Shown in pieces: positions 11,100-23,030 of a stretch of 64,000 nt of DNA. The notes beneath the pieces were generated by a model, which saw nothing but the letters and a program-made list of their open reading frames with translations, was not told the DNA's origin and did not search any database. This DNA comes from Xanthostigma xanthostigma (lineage: Eukaryota; Arthropoda; Insecta; Raphidioptera; Raphidiidae), in the NCBI GenBank assembly GCA_963575645.1, contig OY754466.1, forward strand, positions 35,806,001 through 35,870,000, given 5' to 3'. Position 1 is the first letter of the stretch. Every line of letters starts with the position of its first letter. A program made the position numbers and the translations under genes.

Positions 11100-11490
11100 G
11101 TTTTATTTATACCGGATTTAGTCGTTGCGTCGAGAGTACAACGTAATATAAAAAACATTTTTGAAGTGAAACTTTTTTAGGCACGCTAGGGAGATAAATT
11201 GGTCTGAATTATACAAAAAGTGAAACGTTCCCCTTCCTCGACTTCAACCGATGTTTGAAAGGAAAAAGTGGGAGATGCGCACTCTACACGCATGCGCCGT
11301 GCGTACTGTGTGTATACGTAGCATTTTCTCTTGCCACGGTAACATATTCTATATAACCATTTCATAATCAATAAATATTAAAATCTTCAACAAATGCTAG
11401 AACCTAAGAAGTTTCACGCGAGAGTCTCAAGCATACTTTTCTTTATTTATACCTGATTTAAATTTAGCTGTTGCGTCGAGAGTAGGTACT
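11100..11490. repeat. Two copies of a short gttgcgtcgagagta repeat
   Basis: The word string ttatttataccggattta plus gttgcgtcgagagta occurs near 11105-11140. It recurs with slight change (ttatttatacctgattta, gttgcgtcgagagta) near 11443-11485. The intervening ~300 bp includes a 61-codon minus-strand ORF without recognisable content. The arrangement could be a small tandem duplication or the ends of a decayed element. Confidence 0.5.
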
Positions 11491-12520
11491 ATTTCATCTT
11501 GGCCACATAATAAGAGACATTTTTTTTTTATCTTTCAACAATTATTTATTGACTTTCAATCGAAATGTAACATCCTATATTTAAATTATGTTTTATCATT
11601 TCTCTTCATGTTTCCATTTTTATACTAATTAACCGGAAAGTATGAGTGGCGACTAGAATTTGAGACTAACAAGTTAAATACAGTATAATAACGCTAATTT
11701 TAATCAAGTAGATACATTCACTAAACTTATAAAATAATTACTTTTGACCAATAAAAGCATCACGAGGTCTTTAGATAAGAGAGTTGTACAAATAGTTGCA
11801 TAATATGTGTCAAAGTAATTGAAAATAAAAAAAAAAAAATCTTTTATATAATTATCTTTTATTTAAAGGACCCCGCACCAAATACATGAAAAAATAGATT
11901 TCGGTCAAATTCTTTCTAACTGGAGGGAATGCCTACATATTGCACGTTGTTCGTTAAACAGCCGTTTTTGATAAGCTTGCAACTTTGGACACCAGAATTT
12001 TAGAGAACTATTAGAGATGAAATTAATTATTTCCGTTAATCAATTAAATGGAATTTACTGTATAATCATTACACTAACTCTTGAGTGACATTGACGTATA
12101 CGTCACTTGCTAGTGGCGCTACCAGGTGGCAGAAAAAAAAACCTGGCAGCTCCCATTGTGCATTATTTTCTTTCAACACACAATCTGTGTGAAGATGATT
12201 TATCTTATGTCAAATGCATTTTTATTTAATACGTTTTTAAGAAGTTCTCATCTCGCTATTGCCACATTTCGAAGTGATGTTTTGGTATAATTTTGTCAAA
12301 GTTTGTATCGCTCTAAAAGCTTGTAATATAAAGTTTTATATGGTATTACTTATCGTGTACGATGAGAAAGTTGTCTCAGACCTGTGACTAATTCTTGTAT
12401 AATATTGAGTTCATTTGTAATTTGAAAAAAAAAGTCTATCTATAAAGTATAAATTTGACCCAGAAAGTCTGAGGGATTATATGGATAAGTCATGATATTT
12501 ACCTTAATAAAAACTGAAAA
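11491..12520. other. No recognisable gene or repeat
   Basis: AT-rich sequence with several homopolymer runs. No supportable ORF, RNA gene or inverted repeat found by eye. Confidence 0.45.
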
Positions 12521-13580
12521 AAAAAATTGGTTGTCTGTAAAGTCGGTTTACGGACGATAGTTTTACGTGATAACGTATTCCGTAATACATAACCTAAACC
12601 TCCCAAAATTTGGTTTCAATCCGCTTATCCTTGGTGTCGGAATGATAAGAAATGTCAAAAGTGACGTTTGCAACTGTCAAAGTATTATGTTCTAATAATA
12701 ATTAGTTATTCCAATACTTAACTTAGAAGGCGTTGCATTTCACAAAATACTAATGTCAAAAATTGAATTAAACATTAGAAATGCAGCCGTTTTCATGTTA
12801 AGACAAGACATACGTTATCTTCTAATTTCCATGTACGGCAAACAAAGACGACCGACCGCGTCGCGCCATGCATTAGACAACATTGCATTTATACAGCTAT
12901 TTTTCTATATAAATTTGTATAAAAAATTGGTTGTCTGTAAAGTCGGTTTACGGACGATAGTTTTACGTGATAACGTACTCCGTAATACATAACCTAAACC
13001 TCCCAAAATTTGGTTTCAATCCGCTTATCCTTGGTGTCGGAATGATAAGAAATGTCAAAAGTGACGTTTGCAACTGTCAAAGTATTATGTTCTAATAATA
13101 ATTAGTTATTCCAATACTTAACTTAGAAGGCGTTGCATTTCACAAAATACTAATGTCATTAAATTGAATTAAACATTAGAAATGCAGCCGTTTTCATGTT
13201 AAGACAAGACATACGTTATCTTCTAATTTCCATGTACGGCAAACAAAGACGACCGACCGCGTCGCGCCATGCATTAGACAACATTGCATTTATACAGCTA
13301 TTTTTCTATATAAATTTGTATAAAAAAACTGTTTAGGCAAATTCTGTTATACGAAATCTATGTAAAATGTTCTCCTCTTTCGTTTAAGACTGGTTTCAAA
13401 CCGATCTGATTTAAATTGAGCGAGAAATTAGCAAAAAGCACGCACAGGGTCAGGCGGAACGTTACGCGTTACGAACGTTAGGATTTAGGAACGTTACACT
13501 TTTTCGTGCATGCAGCCGGTGTTTTATCAATTTATAAGATTGGTGATTCATCAATTTATAAGACGTTATCACGTCAAAAA
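12521..13580 (+). mobile_element. Family F element with exact 400-bp internal tandem duplication
   Basis: The unit beginning ttggttgtctgtaaagtcgg starts at about 12527 and again 400 bp later. The two units differ at only a few positions (for example gtattccg versus gtactccg, and a few bases near gtcaaaaattg). A tail follows (gtttaggcaaattctgttat through ataagacgttatcacgtcaa). A single-unit copy lies at 62348-63037. The motif acgtgataacgt near the start is inverted as acgttatcacgt at the end, consistent with subterminal inverted repeats of a DNA element. The ORF at 12753-12992 spans the unit junction and is not gene-like. Confidence 0.85.
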
Positions 13581-13699
13581 TGTCCTTCAAAATTTTTTCA
13601 CTTTAGATACGTCATTTTAATATGTTCCGCCGGAATTGTTTTTGTTGATTTTGGCCCTAGAGTATTCTTAAATGTTTTCAATATTTTTTTTCGAGAAGA

Positions 13700-13770
13700 C
13701 AGCTTGGTGAAACGGTTAACGTGCTGACCTTTGAATCCAACTGCTTTGAGTTCGAATCCCACCTCCGCTT
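13700..13770 (+). repeat. tRNA-like sequence (SINE head or tRNA pseudogene)
   Basis: Reads agcttggtgaaacggttaac followed by a B-box-like gagttcgaatccca at the expected spacing of about 40 bp. The acceptor stem does not close and the anticodon arm is poor, so it is not a functional tRNA. It probably is the polymerase III head of a decayed SINE unrelated to the one at 40591. Confidence 0.55.
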
Positions 13771-15446
13771 TTGAATGTTTTGTGATTTACCTTTTTGTTC
13801 TAATTTTTCGATATGTTATTGCGTAATTCTGTTCTTCTAAAACATGTTGATCATGAGTTGAAATCTATTTAATGTTATATTTAGGTCTGTCTACCAACCT
13901 CTATATATAAATGCGGGAAGGAAAAAAATGTTGTACCGATTTGTGTGTGTTAAATCGCCCACATTGTGATAAAACATACATTGTTCTAATGAGGGAAGTG
14001 CACAATATATGTTTCATCACGATGTGTACGAATTAACACAGATAAATTAAATTCAGTAGAAATTCATATAATGACAAAAGAACCTCAATAACGTTCAAAC
14101 TTAAAAATTTATTGAATTACGGTTATTGTAAAAACGTTACCCCCTTCTTGACTTGGCCGTTGTTTAATAATTAAATAATGTTTAGTATTAGTGACTAAAG
14201 ATTAGTCACGTCTCATAACCTAACTAAAAATTTCAGTGCACTAGATGTGTACCTATGCGATAGCTACTGATAAACCGGGGGGACCAATGAGGTTATTGCA
14301 TGTTTCTTAATAATAATCGTTTGTGTGTTTTATGTACATTAAAAATGAAATAGTTTCACTAAATGTTTTGGAATTGGATTTATTGAAATAACGCTGGTCG
14401 CACTACTCTCTTGACTTTTACATTAGATTCGAATATTAAGTATAAAATGCTCACGTCATAAATTGAAATAATAACAAACCGTCGAGCGGCGTGACAGATT
14501 TACCCTAGGTTTTGAACACTCTGTCAGTGGACGACTTTAAAAATATTATCCAATAAAAGAAAACTTTCGACTATAACATGTTTTCATCAAGAAAAAGCAT
14601 TTTGTATTTCGAATTTTATTTTGTTTTATGCGGATAAGAAACGAGTGGTTTACGAGCTGGAGTTTATCGTGTTTCTGATGCATTAGAAAATATTATTTAT
14701 TGGGAAAGGAGGTTTTATATTTATTTTTCCATATTAAACTTTCGTATCGTATTGTTACAACTTAGTAATAATAGAAGTGATTTTCCGATTTTTGTGCCAA
14801 TTATTGATGCTTAGGTGGGGTAGAGCGGGGCTTAATAAGCCGCGGGTAAAAAGATTCATCTGTAAATTCTCAGCGATTCGCAAATATTCAGTCTTTCTTG
14901 ATCAGCTGTTAAATTTGAGGTTATGTGTAGCTGTCTTCATACCCGAATGTGAAACAATATCTTTTGGGAGTACTTACGACTGTTTTTTTATTGTTTGGTA
15001 TCATACCGTGATAATTACAGGAACTACAATATCATCTGAGAGGTATTTTTGAAACACAAGAATCCAACTGAGAACTTTTTACACAAATATATTTTTTAAT
15101 ATTATGTTCGTACGTTATAGAGAATTGAACATTAAAACCGAATAACCGATATTTTTTTACGATATTGTTTTTTTCTGCTTTTACTGAGGTTTCAATGAAT
15201 TTTTACGGGCTGAATTTAAAGTAAATAAATTGAAAATATATTTTTTTGTTTTATTTTATTAGGTATCGATATTATTTTATAATTAAATTTACATTTATTT
15301 TTTCGTTCGTGTATCGCAAACGATAACAAAGTTTCAAAACATTGTATTGTATAGAGATTAGTAAAAAATTTGCATATTATAATATTTATATAGAAAAATA
15401 TATACTTTGTCAATATCAATGCTTATTGTGTTTCTCTTTTGTTTCA
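13771..15446. other. AT-rich stretch without supported genes
   Basis: Includes a possible Helitron-like start (ctctatatataaatgcggga near 13901), too weak to call. ORFs at 14777-15052 (+) and 15216-15419 (-) have no recognisable product. The last ~30 bases form the pyrimidine tract of the splice-like site at 15447. Confidence 0.45.
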
Positions 15447-15503
15447 GGTAAGCCGGATTTAATTTATGTCGTGGTTGGGGAGCTTTTTAAAATCAGGTTA
15501 GTA
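15422..15503 (+). promoter_or_regulatory. Candidate recursive splice site with following micro-exon
   Basis: A pyrimidine-rich tract (gtgtttctcttttgtttcag) ends at 15447 and is followed at once by gtaagcc, so a strong 3' splice site abuts a near-consensus 5' splice site. Another donor-like sequence, aatcag|gttagta, follows at 15496/15497, bounding a 49-nt potential exon (15448-15496). One frame through it is open (reading KPDLIYVVVGELFKI), and another contains an ATG at 15466 (reading MSWLGSFLKS). The layout matches ratchet points of long introns, where the zero-length exon regenerates a donor. RNA data would be needed; a chance match cannot be excluded. Confidence 0.45.
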
Positions 15504-15584
15504 GAGAAGGAACACTCAATTTTTCTACAGCGTGATATTATTTTTGTTTTTAAGGCATTTTTCATCGTGATATATTTTTAAACC

Positions 15585-15640
15585 TTTGATTAACGTTTGA
15601 TTAGAACTCTTCAATAAATAAAATTATCCACCAATTTTTC
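15585..15640 (+). mobile_element. Family E MITE end fragment
   Basis: Contains tttgattaacgtttgattag, aactcttcaataaataaaat and ccaccaatttttca, matching the left end of the element at 10918-11092 nearly base for base. No matching right end lies nearby, so this is a solo end or a truncated copy. Confidence 0.75.
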
Positions 15641-17156
15641 ATTCATCGAAAAACCTATTACAGATATAGAATCGTCATAGTATACAAAGTAAATACAAAA
15701 AATGCCCAACGATATTATAGGTGTACAACATCATCAATTTTTAAAATTTAAATATTCTGATACGTTATAGAATATAGAATAAGTCCAGTGTTTTCTTAGA
15801 TATTCTGTTTTGAAATAGAACCGCCAATTCACACAATACGGCGAGTTGCATATACCTACTCCATAGAAAACTAATTTTTTTTTTTTTTTGAGATACATTT
15901 CTGCTCAAATCTCCAAATTTACATTTTTGTTTTAATTAACTGTTTTCTTTTTCTAGTGGTATATTTTTGTATTGAATTTATAATCATGAATGGAGTCGAC
16001 ACCATTGTTTACATTAAATGAATACACGCGGAATGTCACACATTGGATGCAAAATATAATATATTTTATGTATCTAATATTAGTTACATATTGTCGTCAT
16101 GAGATGTATCAAAGTTGCTGCAATCAAAACCAACAATGTTGATCTAATCAACTTAGTTCATGTGAATGTCACATTATGTTTACAAAAACTATGCATCTAA
16201 TGCATTCACAATTAGCTGCATTTTTCCATCATCAGATGTATCATAAATGCTTCAAATTCAATTATGAATGTTGTCTCAATTAAATGACCCAAAAAATTGT
16301 CACATTGTTGATACACTATTCATTCAATACTTTTCTACATTTTCGGTGCTTACATTACACTTTTCTGATGATGTCAATTTGATCTAAATCTCTCATATAC
16401 TAATTTCGTCAAATAAAATACGTTCAATATTCTGTAAAATTTGGATAATTCATTTTCATCATACCCATGAGTCTCATACTTGTCTATCTGGGATATGTTT
16501 AGAATATTCTCTTAAAGTTTTAAAACGATCTGAGTAATATTCTAAGAGATATAGCCTTCGGATGTTCTACCCTTCAGGCTATGCTATTTGAATGTAAATC
16601 TTTAATCACGTTTTTCTCGAAACTACGTCTTTGAAATCGGTGGTCACGATTTCTCGAAAAATTATGAACCAATCTCTTTGAAATTTTGCACACTTCTTCA
16701 AAATAACATTATCTCGTGCTTGAACGAAGGATTTTTTTTTCCCTATTTTAAGTGATTTTTCAAGGCCATGAAGGGTGCAAATTTTACTCAAAAAAAAGGG
16801 TTTTTTTTGTTCTCAACGCCGCCAAAAATGCAATTTTATTTATTTCTTTTTTTCCTTCGTCCAAGCACAAGCTTTAAGCATCTACTAACAGAAAATTTTT
16901 GGTTTTTGCATTTCCGATGAATTTGTCATGAGTTATCCTGACCACGCCGATAGAACTTTTTTTTGAGGGGTAGCAGGAAACGACGTGTCCACGCCTTAAT
17001 TTTCAATATTTTTTAATGAAAATTTCACAAACTACTTATGAAATATATACCTTTAATATGGTAAATTGATGGAATGAAATATTTTGTTGGTTAAATAAAA
17101 AAAAATTCGTAAAAATGTACCTGTTTTGAGCCTTTGAAACCCACCTAACCCCTTAA
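15641..17156. other. AT-rich stretch, no supported gene
   Basis: Between 16010 and 16340 short words such as atgtatc, catctaat and gtcacatt recur in both orientations, suggesting a degraded repeat that I could not delimit. Between 16500 and 17150 the text is AT-rich with long T runs. No ORF of interest. Confidence 0.4.
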
Positions 17157-17295
17157 GGCATCATGACAATAAAACTACGCAGGTCTTTTACACCGCAATG
17201 GCAAAAAATATGAGATTGTCACACGGCGCGTCATGATGCCTGAGAATCTCCTATTTTCTGCCCTTGCGGTGTAAAAGACCTGCGTAGTTTTATTG
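17157..17295. repeat. Foldback element, ~55-bp arms
   Basis: The left arm caataaaactacgcaggtct and tttacaccgcaatggc is mirrored on the right by gcccttgcggtgtaaaagac and ctgcgtagttttattg, ending at 17295. A second inverted pair, aggcatcatgac at 17157 and gtcatgatgcct near 17229, is nested within it. The nesting suggests two rounds of inverted duplication. Non-coding. Confidence 0.8.
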
Positions 17296-18170
17296 TTTAA
17301 TGATTTACACAACAATATTCATTTAATTAACGTAGGGTACTAAAAACGTTATCATGTTTGTGGTCTCGCATTTGGGATGCGACTGTACCTTAGAGACACT
17401 GCCGTGGTTCTGCAATGCAGGGCAAGGTTTGTTTACGAATATCGTTTTCTACGCCGCATTTCCATAGGTAGAGAGAATCTGCCACTACGATAAGGGATGC
17501 AAAAACCCCCTAGGCACACTAAAGTATTAATACGTATATATAGTAAATTTTTATGCACGAAACACATAGCAGTAAACTGGAGAATTTCCAACGTATTTGA
17601 GGTAGGTCAATGGTGAGTTACCTCGTTACATTAGCCATTAAATAAATAAAAGAAAATTTAACTTTTTTTCGTAATTGCACATATCGCTAAACTAGCGGTA
17701 TGTGTTCTATTATCGCTTTGCGCGTCAGAACTGACTTTCGTCCATACAAAAAGTTATATCTAAGTTAATTTCACACGAAATCCATTCAAATTGTAGGTTT
17801 TTAAGAGAGGAGATTCTGTTCTATAAGAACCATTTTTAGATCGATTCGAGTTCAAATTACTACTAAAATTGTAATTGAAAATCACGAACAGCAGTTGTCG
17901 GTTCGTCTGTACGTACGTATGTACGTCCGAGCTCTACAGATCGCAATTTTGGTCGGATTGCCTTGATTTATATATTATTCACTTTGTGTACTATCAGACC
18001 AAATTACCAGAACTCTGTTTAAATTCACTGAAATGTGATCAGTAATTATATTTTTATAAACAGTTTTATTTTTTATTGTTATTGACAACTAATAGTTAAA
18101 AAACAATATAAAATGTATTAAAATACTGTTAATAAGTTCTATATCACGATAACAGCAGCATTAGTGTAAG
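17296..18170. other. No recognisable gene or repeat
   Basis: AT-rich sequence including a short gtacgtacgtatgtacgt simple repeat near 17910. No supportable ORF. Confidence 0.4.
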
Positions 18171-18171
18171 T

Positions 18172-18240
18172 GTGCCATTGCGCAGTGGATAAGACCTTAG
18201 TTTAGTAGTTGCAAGGTCCCGGGTTCGATTCCTACTGACA
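18172..18240 (+). repeat. tRNA-like relic (SINE head or tRNA pseudogene)
   Basis: Contains an A-box-like tgcgcagtggataaga and a B-box ggttcgattcc at normal tRNA spacing. The box words resemble those of arginine-type tRNAs. The 5' and 3' ends do not pair into an acceptor stem, so this is not an intact tRNA. It is followed by a T-rich region but not by a recognisable SINE body. Confidence 0.6.
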
Positions 18241-18610
18241 TAATTGAATTTTTATTTATTTTTTCTGTTTCATTTTATTCCACTGGATATTTTTTATATG
18301 TTTCTCACATGTTTTTTTCAATTTCTTTTTTATTTTTTCAATTGTTTTTTTAATGTTTTGCAATTTTCATTATACAGGGGAAAACTTGCGGGATGTGCAC
18401 TTTTGATTTTGCCAACTATATTTCTTATTTAATTGAAAATTAGTAAACGTTACTGGGTCAGCCGTTGCGTCAAAAAGTGCCCGAACCTGTTGAATAACCA
18501 TGGCGACTGCGAGTGCGCTTGCCGGTGAAAAATGACAAAACGCCTTAAATCGTCGTGATCACAGTTAAAGGCGAGTTTATAATCGTCTGTATATGTGTTG
18601 AGTCGTGGTA

Positions 18611-20570
18611 TAGTCCGGTGCATTTAGGAATTGACCCAAAAATTTCAGATACATTTTTTCTTTTGTTGCTTATTCGAAAGGGTCTTCGATGGAGACCTTA
18701 ACCCTGAATTTGCGCATTCCCCAAATTGCCCCGTCCGCCGCCATCTTGGATTCTGTTTTTTATTTTCAATTGCTCATATCTCGCGTTCTAATTATCCCAC
18801 AGCAATCGTTCTAGGGTCGTTGGACTCGTCAGGATTTACTCTTTAATTGAATGTCTATCGAGTAAAACTCTCCAATGTACTGGAAAAAAGTTATTAGCGT
18901 CCAAAGTTCAAGTTTTTTGTTAAAAGTTCTTGCGCCCGGTTTTTCCGCGCGCAGCTCTTTCCAGTGCATCTGAGACCCTCACCGACAGTTTACTATTTAA
19001 ACTAGACTCAATTTCCAGTATTTCAAAAAAAAATCATCCCGATCGGTTGATTCCTCGCCCGCCAATCCACGCTCGAAGTAGCGCTGTTCATTATCGTGCT
19101 ATTTTGAAGTCTCTAATACTCGCGTTTCGCGCTGCATTTCTCACTTTTGTAACTAATATAACTCAAATTAATTAAGATCAACGACATATTCGTTAAATTT
19201 ATGCTAAGAATACGCGTTTTACATTAATTTTTTATTTAAATTTATAACTCAGATCAATAGTGACGTGTAGGAGTCGGACGAACATGTAAATATTTTGAGC
19301 CGGAACGAAATTACCTACCCCACCCCCATTTTCGGGGATGCGGTATACGGTGGAAATATTAAAATTTCGTTTTGGGGTTACGCAACCCCCCAAAACGGCC
19401 AAAAACCACACCCCCAAACGGGGTTAAACGCGCATTACTTATTCCCTTTCAGAAAAAAAAAAATTTTTCCCTGAGTTTGAGGATGCTGAGCACGATGGTG
19501 GTGTTGAAAATTGCCACCGACTCTCACCAATCCCTCCACCGACCAAATCTCGGAATCCTGAAACGGAGAGATAACCCAATTTTGCTGGTGATATGAAAAA
19601 AATTCACCCTTTTCGGGGTTGAGATTTGGCCGGTGGAGGGGTTGGTGAGAGTCGACGGCAATTTAATACCATCAACGTGCTCAGCATCCTCAAAAACAGG
19701 GAAAAAACATTTTTTCGGAAAAGGAATAACGTAATGTGCGTTTAACCCCGTTTGGGGGTGGTTTTTGGCCGTTTTGGGGGGTTTCGTAACCCCAAAACGA
19801 AATTTTAATATTTCCACCGTATGCCGCATCCTCGAAAATGGGGGGGGTGTAGGTAATTTCGTTCCGGCTCAAAATATTTACATGTTCGTCCGACTCCTAC
19901 ACGTCACTATTGATCTGAGTTATAAATTTAAATAAAAAATTAGTGTAAAACGCGTATTCTTAGCACAGATTTAACGAATATGTCGTTGGTCTTATAATTA
20001 ATTTGCATTATATTAGTTACAAAAGTGAGAAATGCAGCGCGAAGCGCGAGTATTAGAGACTTCAAAATAGCACGATAATGAACAGCGCTACTTCGAGCGT
20101 GGATTGGCGGGCGAGGAATCAACCGATAGGGATAATTTTTTTTTGAAATACTGGAAATTGAGTCTAGTTTAAATAGTAAACTGTCGGTGGGGGTCTCAGA
20201 TGCACTGGAAAGAGCTGCGCGCGAAAAAACCGGGCGCAAGAACTTTTAACAAAAAACTTGAACTTTGGACGCTAATAACTTTTTTCCAGTACATTGGAGA
20301 GTTTTACTTGATAGACATTCAATTAAAGAGTAAATCTTGACGAGTCCAACGACCCTAGAATGATTGCTGTGGGATAATTAGAACGCGAGATATGAGCAAT
20401 TAAAAATAAAAAACAGAATCCAAGATAGCGGCGGACGGGACAATTTGGGGAATGCGCAAATTCAGGGTTAAGGTCTCCATCGTAGACCCTTTCGAATAAG
20501 CAACAAAAGAAAAAATGTATCTGAAATTTTTGGGTCACACCTATAAAATATTTCTAAGTGCACTGGACTA
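18611..20570. mobile_element. Giant foldback element, ~2 kb with ~0.97-kb arms
   Basis: The left arm starts tagtccggtgcatttagg and the right arm ends cctaaatgc-like, as ctaagtgcactggacta. The arms mirror each other through tgacccaaaaatttcagata, ccatcttggattctg, gctctttccagtgcatctga and ccccaaaacg blocks to a centre near 19590. Four pairs of mirrored ORFs (for example 18631-18846 with 20323-20538) are by-products of the symmetry. The left arm is preceded by gta and the right arm followed by gta, a possible 3-bp target duplication. There is no transposase. The arms have diverged by scattered substitutions and a small indel. Confidence 0.9.
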
Positions 20571-20772
20571 GTATGGGTGCAGTCGTGAACTGATGTACCT
20601 CCTCCGCTTCGCTCTTCACTCCGTACTCAATACCGTGACGGGTTATTAATGTCAACACATTAACATTTAGAGGGAGGCGGGGCTTAGTGAACATTTCACG
20701 CAGGGTTGCTATTTAATTTGAAATGTTTATTGAGTTTCCCTCTGACTCACCTGCAGACTTATCATATAGCTA

Positions 20773-21185
20773 AAGACCGCTGCACACGAGGCTGATTTTG
20801 CCGCTGGAATCGTCGTTGGTACTTGCGCTGGCTGCGAGGACGTAAATTACGTCACTGCGGACTCGCGTGCGTGGTCACAAGCTGGATTACAAAATTAGAA
20901 CCGGGTCTGTTTTCCATGCTTGTTTTTCTGCTTGTTTTGAGCAGGAGCCAATCAGAAACAGCATCTTATTACACGACGTTATAGTGTGTGTTCTGTTCTG
21001 AGACAATAAACGTTCACTTTTGTTAACATTCGAATTGTCACTGCAAGCGCACCAAACCCAGCTTCAAAACACGCATCGTGTGAAGCGATCAAGAAACCCA
21101 GCGCCACTCAGCACGCTTGAAACCTATAGCAGTCAAATTTGGCAAGGAATCGATCGGCAAAACCAGCCTCGTGTGCAGCGACCTT
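20773..21185 (+). mobile_element. TA-target MITE, family B copy 2
   Basis: Preceded by TA (20771-20772), it begins aagaccgctgcacacgaggc and ends gcctcgtgtgcagcgacctt, followed by A-rich flank that can be read as TA. It is about 413 bp, in the same orientation as the copy at 5595. Internal words cgcgtgcgtggtcacaag, gtgtgtgttctgttc and acttttgttaacattcg are shared. Non-coding. Confidence 0.9.
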
Positions 21186-21479
21186 AACTTTACCCTACCT
21201 GCAATCGTGTAAGCACTTCAAATCTCATCGCTCATCACTGATTATAGATTTCGCAATATTACCATTTTAATTATAATATATATACTGAGACATTTATTAA
21301 TTACCCGCCATTTTGAATACGCTAGAAAATTGAAACGTTTTGTTGAATTTTCAATTGTTGCATTGACATGATTTGTTTGTCGAAATAGCAACCGAACTAG
21401 CGATTTTGAAATAATTCGCGATAAATATAGTTACTGAAATGAATTTTTTTCGATATTTAAAAGAGCATTTTACTATTCC

Positions 21480-22300
21480 AACCCACAAGTGGGGAATTCA
21501 AAATTTTACATTATTTTTTCGTTTTGAGGTCCCCCGAATCCAACAACATATTTTTTGGAAAAACTCTGCGTCTGTTAGTCTATGAGCACGGTACAGATCA
21601 AACGGATGAACGGATTGGAAGCAAATTTTGGCAGCATGTTTGGTATGCAATTGTGAAGAGCCCGATTGTTTTTGGGGAAAATCGGCGCACGCGCAGAAGA
21701 AATATATGCTATAACGGTGTTTTTTGTTTAATAATGGTATACTACCATAACAGCTTATAATTCTATTTATTTTTTTAAGAAAGTTTTGTTAAAAATTTAT
21801 TTTTCTAAACTATAGTTTCGGAAATATTTTGAAAATATAAGAAATCAGCTGCTCTTTTGTTTTGTAGATCTATCAGAAATAAACTAGTTTAGCATGCTTT
21901 GATTAATTTTTATGACGTGGAACATAATATTATGTAGGTAACCATGGCAACGAATAGCAAATATCATATTGAATATTAGCCACTACCCGCGTCACTTCAC
22001 GCGATTTCAGAAATTTTATTTTCTTTATTATACTATAGGTATAAAATGTCAACATTTTGTAGTTGAAATGGTCCCGTCGCCCAATTTGATAGAATTTTTT
22101 ATGTTATGGTGGTATTTTTTTCACAGCCTGTATTGTGTTCTCAGACGAAAAGATTTTTTCAGACATTTGTGTTTTGGATTCAGGGGTCATCAAAACAAAA
22201 AAATACTGTATCAAATGTCAATATTTTTGAAGTTGGAATGGTCCCGCCTCCCAATTGACTGGAATTTTTTTCTCTATAAAACCGATAAAGAACGTAATAA
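21480..22300 (+). repeat. Family G interspersed repeat
   Basis: Landmarks are cccacaagtgggg, ttttttcgttttgaggtccc, aaaaactctgcgtctgttag, ggatgaacggattgga, taaccatggcaacgaatagc and tgtcaacattttgtagttga-atggtcccg. The same landmarks occur in reverse order and strand at 30630-31020. The motif tgaagttggaatggtcccg recurs within this stretch near 22230. ORFs at 21524-21760 and 21969-22328 lie inside the repeat and have no recognisable domain. A decayed, non-coding repeat of unknown class. Confidence 0.75.
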
Positions 22301-22854
22301 ATGCAGCGCTATAATGACTCAGTTTTAAAATTGATAACACCCATTTTCGCTCCTAATTCTTCTGTTTTTGAGTTATTACTGCAGGTTTGGAACCGGCATT
22401 TTCCACTATTATCTTATTTCTAACAACAGTTAATCGCCTGTTTAATTTTTTGACAGTTTGTATAATTGATTTTTTCAGTCATTATAGTTTAATTGACTTG
22501 TGCCAGTGATCTACATGTTAGAGATGCATCTGTCTGTTTTTACAAATATTAACAATGCGCAAACATGAAAATATACCGGAAAATTGAAACATTAGAGTAT
22601 AAATGTACCATAACCAAATGATTCCTTAATATTAATAGAGCACTTTCATTTGAGTTCAGAAAATTCCATGTTCATTCGATATTCTCTACGTTCACAGTTG
22701 AGCAGTTTACACGCGTAATTACGACAAAACACGCGAGTACCTTCCTTTATTATAAGTCTCCAATTCCGCATTAAAAGGACGTGCCGAGTTTACTTGTTGC
22801 CGTTGAACTTCGCTCGCCATCGTCGTCTCGAAATTTTTAGCGTTGTTCAGCCAA

Positions 22855-23030
22855 TTGAGCGACAGGACCATTCAAACTACAAAAATATTGAAATTTTGAC
22901 ATAATAAATAAAATAAAATTTCTGTTAACACGTGCGGTGAGGCGGGAACGATATTTGCGATTCGTTTGTATGGTTACATAATATGATTTCAAGTGTAAAA
23001 ATTTACCAAAGCTTACTATCTTTTTGACAG
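22855..23030 (-). repeat. Family G fragment
   Basis: Contains gcgacaggaccattcaaact, attttgacataataaat and cgtttgtatggttacataat, matching the end of family G at 30635-30740. Related fragments are at 29925-29975 and 41775-41900. Confidence 0.6.

Noticed and set aside
13700-13770. Functional tRNA gene
   Set aside because: A and B boxes are present, but the acceptor and anticodon arms do not pair. The same holds at 18172-18240. Recorded only as tRNA-like relics.
13895-13925. Helitron 5' end (tctatatataaatgcggg)
   Set aside because: Preceded by C rather than A, and no CTRR end with hairpin found downstream.
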